DNA of 64,000 bases, from assembly GCF_003971255.1 (NCBI RefSeq), contig NZ_CP034660.1, positions 1,922,001 through 1,986,000 of the forward strand, given 5' to 3'. Below the pieces are notes generated by a model. The model did not search any database, was not told where the DNA came from, and saw only the letters and a program-made list of their open reading frames with translations. This DNA is from Colwellia sp. Arc7-635. GTDB taxonomy: Bacteria; Pseudomonadota; Gammaproteobacteria; Enterobacterales; Alteromonadaceae. Below are positions 57,726-64,000 of the stretch, in pieces (position 1 is the first letter of the stretch; every line of letters starts with the position of its first letter). The position numbers were made by a program, and so were the translations under genes.

Positions 57726-58844
57726 TTAATATTGAATTAGCTCGCCATAGAAATCAGATTTGCCTAATGCTGCCTGACTACCTTTTAATGAAAAACTATA
57801 TTCACAGAGTGAAAATGTATTTTTAAAGACAATATTATTAATAATAGCGTTAGTATCTAAAGGCGAAAAATGAGCGTAATAGCCGTTATCGATTATATTT
57901 ACTCGATATGTTCTGATTATTTCTCCTTTACTAAAGCTGATATTTTCACAGTTCTTATTACCTACAGCAGTAGCTAGAGACCAAACTTCATCGTTTTCAT
58001 CATTATCGGCTTGCCAGTGTAAAATGATGCCATTTTCTGGTGAAGTCATGATAGAAAAATTATCTGGTAGCGTGAGTTTATTTTGAAACTCAATGATAGG
58101 CTCTTGTACTTCAATAAATTCATCTGTAGGTATTTCGGCCGACTGAGGCTCTGCCCAAAATACTGACACAAATACAATTAACAGCAACAAAAAGCTGATA
58201 GCAACAAGAGAAACTTTAAAATACTTATAGTTAAAAAGTGCTATGCGAATTGACTCGCCAAGCTCTACATCTTTAGTTCTATTGATTGATTCTTGATTTT
58301 CATCAAAAGTAGTCGACGATATAGCATTATTACGCTCATGCAGTTTAGATGAATTAGTGTTACCTAAGGTTGTACTGTTGTTACCGCCATTCATCGTCGG
58401 TTCAACTCGTTGATTATTGCGTGAGTTACTTTTATTAGCTGATTGAAAATCGGCTAAGTTAACGGGGCCGTTATAACCGAAAATGTACTGCTTATTGTTG
58501 CTGCTAGGGTAAGTTAAGAGTAGTAATACTGTTATTAGGGGAATTAATAGTAACCAATAGCTAGCGCTACTCCCCGTAAGCACTATAACTGAGCCAACAA
58601 TCAAAAAACTGCCTGCAGGTGCTACAAGCCAATTGCTATGTAACTTTGCATCATTAAGTCGTCGACGTGTACTGGCTAAACATACCAACGAACATAACAA
58701 TAGTAAGACAATCGCGCTTGATTTAAACTGGCTCAGACTTTCGTTGAATATAATAAAAGCCATGAAGCATGTAACACTAATAATAGTGAAACGTTGTCGA
58801 TTATCAAAGCCATGCCGACAAAAAAGTGATTTAATAAGTTGCAC
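57726..58844 (-). CDS. Uncharacterised membrane protein with two membrane regions and a periplasmic-like C-domain
   Basis: 372 residues, function unknown. The N-terminal ~115 residues hold four hydrophobic helices, with RRRLNDAKLHSNWLV between the second and third, a feature like the DUF805 RRLHD motif. A polar Asn/Ser-rich linker (~120-200) follows, then a single helix (FKVSLVAISFLLLLIVFVSVFW, ~210-232). The C-terminal ~140 residues end with a possible Cys pair (NKNCENISF and FSLCEYSF), probably outside the cytoplasm. The gene stands alone next to the CsrB-like RNA. Confidence 0.6.
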   Translation of the reverse strand: MQLIKSLFCRHGFDNRQRFTIISVTCFMAFIIFNESLSQFKSSAIVLLLLCSLVCLASTRRRLNDAKLHSNWLVAPAGSFLIVGSVIVLTGSSASYWLLLIPLITVLLLLTYPSSNNKQYIFGYNGPVNLADFQSANKSNSRNNQRVEPTMNGGNNSTTLGNTNSSKLHERNNAISSTTFDENQESINRTKDVELGESIRIALFNYKYFKVSLVAISFLLLLIVFVSVFWAEPQSAEIPTDEFIEVQEPIIEFQNKLTLPDNFSIMTSPENGIILHWQADNDENDEVWSLATAVGNKNCENISFSKGEIIRTYRVNIIDNGYYAHFSPLDTNAIINNIVFKNTFSLCEYSFSLKGSQAALGKSDFYGELIQY

Positions 58845-59303
58845 AAAACCTCCGGAAAATAAGCTAGCCTTAGCTTGTTTAAGTTAACTTGAAAGCGAGA
58901 AAACTGTAAATACAGTGAGAGTAGGGGAGGTTAACGAATTTTGTGCTTAAAGTCAGTTTATCTGCGGATTTGTTTGCTTATTTATTGTAACTTTATTGTT
59001 AAAAAGCGCAAAATTATGTACTCATTCTATGACAGGTTAATTTTTGGTTGGATTACTATAAACTTTTCTATTAAAGAAAGTGATCGCAATTGATAACAAC
59101 GTGCTAATAAAATGATTGCTCGTAGATCAAAAAAAGCGACATGATGTCACTTTTATTACAACGTCTACTTATTCTATTAAAGAGCCTTATCCAAGCACCA
59201 TTATTGAATAGCGTTACATGTTATACCCGCTATCGGCTTGCCTGGGATTCCTAGCTTAGCGCTGAAACTGCATCTTGAAGTGAAACGGGGATATATTCTA
59301 ATG
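58845..59303. other. Intergenic stretch with a decayed family B repeat end
   Basis: About 460 bases upstream of the membrane protein gene. It includes the promoter side of that gene and, at about 59228-59292, a diverged end of the inverted-repeat element seen at 35601-35866. Nothing else is recognised. Confidence 0.5.
59246..59292 (-). repeat. Diverged fragment of the family B inverted-repeat element
   Basis: GATTCCTAGCTTAGCGCTG, then AAACTGCATCTTGAAGTG, matches the reverse complement of the left end of the 35601-35866 element at most positions. TTATACCCG at 59221 may be the remains of a second end. The interior is missing. Confidence 0.65.
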
Positions 59304-59606
59304 CTAATTTACTCGGTAAGCCGGTAGTTCAACATTATCAAGTTTATAACCACGTAAAGTCATTGTACCGTGGTAGGTAGACTCGCCATCACCACTAAAT
59401 TCAATATCAAAATTGCTGAGCCAATGTGGTCCAAACCTTTTAGAGAATCTAAATCTACTCGACAGTCGTGCTATGGCTAAAAACTGCAAATTTTCTTGTT
59501 TACAATATTTATCAGCGTGCGAACGTGCATACTCAGATACTTTTCGCAAATAAATGAAGTACCAAAAGAGTAATCCGATAAAAAGTAAATAATAAATGTT
59601 TTCCAT
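59304..59606 (-). CDS. DUF3301 family protein
   Basis: 100 residues from the ATG at 59606 (MENIYYLLFIGLLFWYFIYLRK). One N-terminal membrane helix is followed by a cytoplasmic basic region with the DUF3301 pattern: ARSHADKYCKQENLQFLAIARLSSRFRF and a C-terminal FDIEFSGDGESTYHGTMTLRGYKL. Upstream codons up to 59714 overlap the DUF3549 gene and are not used. It lies 10 bases after that gene. Function unknown. Confidence 0.88.
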   Translation of the reverse strand: MENIYYLLFIGLLFWYFIYLRKVSEYARSHADKYCKQENLQFLAIARLSSRFRFSKRFGPHWLSNFDIEFSGDGESTYHGTMTLRGYKLDNVELPAYRVN

Positions 59607-59616
59607 GGAATACCTG

Positions 59617-60651
59617 TTATTTGAATAGCATGCCGATAGCTTGAGCCAAGTTAGTGCTACGTTTTGGGGATCTAATAGCTTGCAATAATACGGGGCGAAT
59701 TGTTGGTATTGCAACTAAATCTTTAAATATTGCCAAAAATAATGCGTGATCATTGTCTCTTACTAAATGCTCTAAGAAATTAAAAAGGTTATCTTCACTA
59801 CTCAGTACTGGCCATAATCGACCAGCGATGATAATTAAAGTTTCTTCATTTACGCTTTCACTGGCTATTAGTTGAGTAAGAAAATTTAAACATACAGGGT
59901 GTTGAGTACTTGATGCTAGGGCACGCATCAAAGCAATTTTAACCGTATTGTTAGCTGTTTTTTCTTGTTGATAACGTAATATTATTTTTTCAATGTTGTG
60001 AGTAGATAATATGACATTTTCTAAGGCGGAGCATAATGGAGTTAATACTTGCTCTGGTAGACAAGCTAATGCATGAGATAATATTTTATCGTTATCATCT
60101 TCATTTAATCTAAAAGCAAAGTCTGATAGGCCTTGAACACCGACCTCTTGCCAAGCATTCCAGCCCTCGATACCTGATAAGTATTTTTGAGCGGCTAGAT
60201 AAAATTTACTAGCTGATTGTTCAAGCGTACTTGAAATTAAGCTGTTCACCGAGGCTAATTTATATTGTGCTGGCGTAAAATGATAAGGGTTTTTCTTCAG
60301 TAATGCTTCTTGCTGCTCTGTTGGATCGACCGATAGATTCTCACCCAATGCTTCAATAATTATGGCAATAAAATGATTTCTGGCGCCTTGATTTAACAAA
60401 CCTTGTTCATCAAGTGGCAGTTTCACAAACCATAAATATGGGCTACTTGCTTGTGTTTGCCAAAATGCTATAGCGAGCAGAGCGTGACCTTGGATCGGAT
60501 ATGGATAAGGTAGATGAGCTGTTTCAATTTCTTCAAATTGCTCTTTTGATATATTATCTACTCGGCGGCCAATGTCGTAAATAAGATATTGAGAATCAGA
60601 TAGACTGAGTAACGCTGAAATTGAAGAAATAGTGTCTGAAGTTGCACTCAT
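59617..60651 (-). CDS. DUF3549 family protein
   Basis: 344 residues, soluble, mostly helical with possible HEAT-like repeats in the second half (ILSHALACLPEQVLTPLC, NTVKIALMRALASSTQHP). The N-terminal SLSDSQYLIYDIGRRVDNISKEQFEEIE is the DUF3549 hallmark. Function unknown. It forms a two-gene unit with DUF3301 and is divergent from truC; I recall the same grouping in Vibrio and Shewanella. Confidence 0.88.
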   Translation of the reverse strand: MSATSDTISSISALLSLSDSQYLIYDIGRRVDNISKEQFEEIETAHLPYPYPIQGHALLAIAFWQTQASSPYLWFVKLPLDEQGLLNQGARNHFIAIIIEALGENLSVDPTEQQEALLKKNPYHFTPAQYKLASVNSLISSTLEQSASKFYLAAQKYLSGIEGWNAWQEVGVQGLSDFAFRLNEDDNDKILSHALACLPEQVLTPLCSALENVILSTHNIEKIILRYQQEKTANNTVKIALMRALASSTQHPVCLNFLTQLIASESVNEETLIIIAGRLWPVLSSEDNLFNFLEHLVRDNDHALFLAIFKDLVAIPTIRPVLLQAIRSPKRSTNLAQAIGMLFK

Positions 60652-60854
60652 AAAATAATATTATCGCTATTAAAAGTAAGTTGTTATAACCAGTTATTAT
60701 AGAGATAATAGCCTGCTAACTCCATAGCTAATCCTTTTCTCTCATCGTTTAGCTATAACAGCCTATGAAGTGTATTCAAGTGATTTTTAATCAGTTTGTA
60801 TGCTAAGAAATAGCAATTTATAACCATAATATAATATATGAAAAAGAAGTATTA

Positions 60855-61628
60855 ATGAGCATGATTAATAAAGACGCTGGTACGGTAATTATTGAGAAAC
60901 CGATATTAACTATTTTGTACCAAGATGAATTCCTTGTTGCGGTTGATAAACCTGCAGGATTATTCGTTCACCGTAGTTTTATGGATAAAGACGAAATTCA
61001 CTTTGCCTTGCAGCTAGTTCGTGATCAAATTGGTCAGTATGTTTATCCCTTACATCGTTTAGATAGACCAACATCAGGTGTATTACTCTTTGCATTAACA
61101 AAAGATGTTGCACGTTTAATGGGTCAAGCGTTTAGTGATAGAGATATCACTAAGACATATTATGCTTTAACACGAGGACATTTGTTAAATGATGGCGTGG
61201 TTGATTATCCACTTAAAGAAAAGCTTGATGATTTAGGTGATAAAAATGTCAGTCGTGATAAGGACGCACAAAGTGCACAAACAGACTATCAGGCAATGGC
61301 AAGTGCTTCTTTACCTATACCGTTGGGCAAATACGACAGTGTACGATATTCGTTAATTAAATGTCATCCTCATACCGGACGTCGTCATCAAATTCGTCGA
61401 CACCTAGCCCATCTACGTCATCCTATTATTGGTGATATAAATTATGGTGATAATAAACAAAACCCATTTTTTACTGAACATTTTGGTTTTAAACGCTTAA
61501 TGTTAATTGCTAAACAAGTAGATTTCATTCACCCAATAACAAAGCTAGCAATTTCAATTACAGCCGAATTTGATGAGCAATGGTTGCAGGTGTTTAATGA
61601 GTTGAATTGGCCAGCAAAAAGCTTTTAA
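60855..61628 (+). CDS. truC: tRNA pseudouridine(65) synthase TruC
   Basis: Converts U65 to pseudouridine in certain tRNAs. 257 residues of the RluA family. The catalytic Asp 70 lies in YPLHRLDRPTSGVLLFAL, with VDKPAGLFVHRS upstream and HPHTGRRHQIRRHLAHLRHPIIGD downstream. A weak AAAAGAAG precedes the ATG; a second ATG two codons in is possible. It shares the wider neighbourhood with syd and csrB, as in E. coli. Confidence 0.95.
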   Translation: MSMINKDAGTVIIEKPILTILYQDEFLVAVDKPAGLFVHRSFMDKDEIHFALQLVRDQIGQYVYPLHRLDRPTSGVLLFALTKDVARLMGQAFSDRDITKTYYALTRGHLLNDGVVDYPLKEKLDDLGDKNVSRDKDAQSAQTDYQAMASASLPIPLGKYDSVRYSLIKCHPHTGRRHQIRRHLAHLRHPIIGDINYGDNKQNPFFTEHFGFKRLMLIAKQVDFIHPITKLAISITAEFDEQWLQVFNELNWPAKSF

Positions 61629-61796
61629 GCTTTATATTTGTAGACTATAGATAGTGGAATGAGTTGATTACGATGATGTTGCTGACATGATGTTAATCCT
61701 CTGCATTTGAAATACTAATGACAGTGAACTCAGTTAATAAATATCATGAGTTGTAGTGATTATCCTCAATAGTAACTGGCAGCACTATATTTGCTA

Positions 61797-62135
61797 CTAA
61801 TCTGGGCCGCTGATCTGTACTGAATTAAAGTCTTGGGCAATTAATCTACTATAACTATTTTGTGGCCTCGTGATCATCGGAGTCACCTGTTCGTCATTTT
61901 TCGGACCTTTTATCGAGACAGCGTTTACAAAGTAAGATGTTTGATAACTTTCTCGTTGTTCAGCAAAGGCCAACATCATTTTTTGGTCTTGTGTCATCGG
62001 ACGATGTAATAGGCCCATCATTAAGTAATGGTCTGAGATAAGCGCCTTTTTTTCAACGGCCACTGTGGCTGTTGAACTACAAGCTGACAATAACGTAATA
62101 ACTAATATCGCGATTAATAGAGATAAATTTTTCAT
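61797..62135 (-). CDS. Small predicted lipoprotein
   Basis: 112 residues with a signal ending in the lipobox LSAC (Cys 19), then Ser-Ser, which favours outer-membrane sorting. The mature part (HYLMMGLLHRPMTQDQKMMLAFAEQRESYQ...) is Met-rich and matches no family I know. Function unknown. It is a single gene, convergent with truC. Confidence 0.65.
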   Translation of the reverse strand: MKNLSLLIAILVITLLSACSSTATVAVEKKALISDHYLMMGLLHRPMTQDQKMMLAFAEQRESYQTSYFVNAVSIKGPKNDEQVTPMITRPQNSYSRLIAQDFNSVQISGPD

Positions 62136-62508
62136 AATTCTGTGATAATTAAGTGGACTTAATCTTACTATCGCAAAGGTTATGCCAACTGTATTTTTGA
62201 CTGTATGAAAATGAAAGGGCTTGATGAAGGTGTGATTTCAAGCTGTTGATTTTATTTTATAATTTTCATGATTAAAGAGCGTTTAGATTAAAGTAAAGCG
62301 AATTTAATTTTTTTTTTGAGTTTAGGAACACTGTAGATTACACAATAAAATCTCTTGTTAGAGATGTGAATATTTATGGTGTCAAAAAAACAGCGCTTTA
62401 GTAAATATAGAGAAACAGATGAAGATAAGAGAAGGGTATCGAGATAAATTTGTGTAGTATCTTAGGTGATATTACACAAATTTATTATTCAGAATAATGG
62501 AGTCGTAA
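62136..62508. other. Intergenic stretch between dapD and a small lipoprotein gene
   Basis: About 370 bases, A/T-rich. It holds a near-perfect inverted repeat at 62446-62483 next to the dapD stop, and the lipoprotein promoter region. Nothing else is recognised. Confidence 0.5.
62446..62483 (-). terminator. Long inverted repeat after dapD, probable terminator
   Basis: Two 16-base arms (AAATTTGTGTA-G-TATC and GATA-T-TACACAAATTT) with one mismatch and a TTAGGT loop, 26 bases after the dapD stop. It is A/T-rich and lacks a U-run, so it may act by RNA stability as much as by termination. Confidence 0.5.
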
Positions 62509-63339
62509 TTACTCTTCAGACACCGAGCGCAATAAAGCATTAATACCGACTTTTGCACGGGTTTTAGCATCAACTTTCTTAACGATTATTGCTGCATATA
62601 AACTATAGGTACCACATTTTGATGGCAGGTTACCAGGAACGACTACTGAGCCTGCTGGTACTCTACCGTAATGTATTTCGCCCGTTTCTCTGTCGTATAT
62701 ACGCGTACTTTGGCCAATATAAACGCCCATTGAAATGACCGCGCCTTCTTCAATCACCACACCTTCAACAATTTCTGAACGCGCACCAATAAAACAGTTA
62801 TCTTCGATGATAGTTGGGCCGGCTTGTAAAGGCTCTAAAACGCCACCAATACCAACTCCGCCTGATAGATGTACGTTTTTACCTATTTGAGCACAAGATC
62901 CAACAGTCGCCCAGCCGTCAACCATACAACCGTCATCAACAAACGCACCAATATTAACGAAACTTGGCATAACGACAACATCTCTACCAATATAACTACC
63001 CGTGCGAACAGATGCGCCAGGGACAACTCTGACACCATCAGCAACAAAGTCGGCATGGCTGTAGTTGGTGTACTTCATCGGTACTTTATCAAAATATTTG
63101 CTTTCAGCGCCGTCGATAACCTCGTTATCCCAAATTCTGAATGAAAGTAATACGGCTTTTTTCAACCATTGGTGTACAACCCATTCTCCAGCAATTTTTT
63201 CTGCCACGCGTGCAGAGCCATTATTCAATGCGTCTAAGGCATCTAATATAGCTTGTTTCACTTCAGGAGATACACTTGCTGGTGTAATATTCATACGTTC
63301 TTCGAACGCTTGTTCAATAATTGTTTGTAATTCTGACAT
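62509..63339 (-). CDS. dapD: 2,3,4,5-tetrahydropyridine-2,6-dicarboxylate N-succinyltransferase DapD
   Basis: Succinyl-CoA-dependent step of lysine and meso-diaminopimelate synthesis, needed for peptidoglycan. 276 residues. The N-terminal helical domain is followed by a left-handed beta helix of hexapeptide repeats ([35 protein letters not shown], about 125-160). [29 protein letters not shown] is the DapD signature. It lies 32 bases downstream of glnD, as in many gammaproteobacteria. Confidence 0.97.
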   Translation of the reverse strand: MSELQTIIEQAFEERMNITPASVSPEVKQAILDALDALNNGSARVAEKIAGEWVVHQWLKKAVLLSFRIWDNEVIDGAESKYFDKVPMKYTNYSHADFVADGVRVVPGASVRTGSYIGRDVVVMPSFVNIGAFVDDGCMVDGWATVGSCAQIGKNVHLSGGVGIGGVLEPLQAGPTIIEDNCFIGARSEIVEGVVIEEGAVISMGVYIGQSTRIYDRETGEIHYGRVPAGSVVVPGNLPSKCGTYSLYAAIIVKKVDAKTRAKVGINALLRSVSEE

Positions 63340-63371
63340 CAGGGTATTCCTAGTTATTCATATCATAAAGT

Positions 63372-64000
63372 TTATCGGTGGCTATCGGCACACAGCATGG
63401 CTTCTAATTCAATTTGCTGCTCTTTCGTTAGCGCTTTATTTTCGGTATTAGAAACCGTAAAAACATCCTCAGCTTTTTCGCCAAACGTGGTTATTTTAGC
63501 GGAATGTATTTGTATATTACATTTTTGAAAAATAGCGGCAATATTCGCTAATAAGCCTGGATGATCTAACGCGACTATTTCCAGTAGAGTGTAATTTTTC
63601 GCTGCAGCTTCAATAAAGCTCACATGTGTTGGTACTTTAAATTGACGAAAGCGTTTCGCCAAAGGTTTCGGTTTAATGCGGATTTGCTTTGAGGCTAATT
63701 TGACACTTAACGAGCGTGCGATGGTCAATGCTCTTGCGCTATCATTAATCGCTTTATTACGATTGTCTAGCACCACAAAAGTATTGGCAGTATAACCAGA
63801 TTTATTCGTGGTAATTTTGGCATCATGTATCGATAATTTTTTTGCGCCAAGTAACGAGACAATATTTAGAAATATATTAGGTTTATCTTTGGTATACACA
63901 AAGACTTCTGTACCACCTCGATAAGGTTTAGGGCTAATAATAACTAAAGGTTTAGCTCTGTTATGTGATAATATATGTTTAAAGTGCCAAGCAATTTGTT
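63372..64000 (-). CDS. glnD: Bifunctional uridylyltransferase/uridylyl-removing enzyme GlnD, C-terminal part (5' end outside window)
   Basis: GlnD senses glutamine and uridylylates or deuridylylates PII. Only the C-terminal regulatory part is visible. Open frame runs to the window edge; before the internal ATG at 63899 it reads IAWHFKHILSHNRAKPLVIISPKPYRGGTEVFVYTKDKP, typical of the GlnD region ahead of the first ACT domain. Two ACT domains follow: FLNIVSLLGAKKLSIHDAKI and LLEIVALDHPGLLANIAAIFQKCNIQIHSAKI, which bind glutamine. The nucleotidyltransferase and HD domains lie beyond the window. Confidence 0.93.
   Translation of the reverse strand, partial: QIAWHFKHILSHNRAKPLVIISPKPYRGGTEVFVYTKDKPNIFLNIVSLLGAKKLSIHDAKITTNKSGYTANTFVVLDNRNKAINDSARALTIARSLSVKLASKQIRIKPKPLAKRFRQFKVPTHVSFIEAAAKNYTLLEIVALDHPGLLANIAAIFQKCNIQIHSAKITTFGEKAEDVFTVSNTENKALTKEQQIELEAMLCADSHR

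Overview
The window is AT-rich chromosomal DNA from a marine gammaproteobacterium of the Alteromonadales, most like Colwellia or Thalassotalea (inference from protein character, gene order, many TTG/GTG starts and the short repeats seen). It is mostly core metabolism and information processing. There are no phage genes, transposase genes, CRISPR array, rRNA, or tRNA that I could recognise.

Layout. (1) 1-12.5 kb: the end of recR, then an interposed set (metallo-beta-lactamase-fold lipoprotein, RlmI-like methyltransferase, DUF1330 protein, chemoreceptor, TPR-like exported protein, MFS transporter), then htpG with a heat-shock-type promoter, adk and a MAPEG protein. (2) 12.5-24 kb: ElaA-type acetyltransferase, a GAF-GGDEF-EAL protein, a small unknown, and a complete histidine operon on the minus strand (hisG-D-C-B-H-A-F-IE) headed by a His-rich leader peptide and an attenuator. 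(3) 24-32 kb: acidic small protein, yoaA, tsaB, an unknown, a frameshifted M50-like protease, an alpha/beta hydrolase and fadD, with PsrA- and FadR-like operators before fadD. (4) 31.8-37.5 kb: yciK, a large Pla-1/VolA-type lipoprotein lipase, a MITE-like element and sohB. (5) 37.8-49 kb: gcvA-like regulator, hydrolase, ygdD, rlmM, NAD-type isocitrate dehydrogenase, DUF3192, xni, ppnN, a diguanylate cyclase, queF, syd. (6) 49-64 kb: DUF3192 lipoprotein, DUF3300 protein, a PepSY/PhoP/PhoQ-type regulatory operon, a choice-of-anchor H protein, GNAT, a CsrB-type sRNA, unknown membrane protein, DUF3301/DUF3549, truC, a small lipoprotein, dapD and the end of glnD.

Gene order repeatedly echoes Escherichia coli neighbourhoods: recR-htpG-adk, yoaA-tsaB-fadD, yciK-sohB, gcvA-ygdD-rlmM, and xni/ppnN/queF/syd/csrB/truC. 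Non-core material sits in the gaps between these old pairs.

The most notable non-coding content is a CsrB-like RNA with about 15 GGA motifs and a near-perfect UvrY/GacA site upstream, the histidine attenuator, two families of transposase-less inverted-repeat elements, a perfect 27-bp hairpin after adk, and PhoP-type direct repeats shared by the DUF3300 and PepSY regions. I found no convincing wholly new multi-gene system. The best leads are the split M50 protease, the two repeat families and the regulatory sites.
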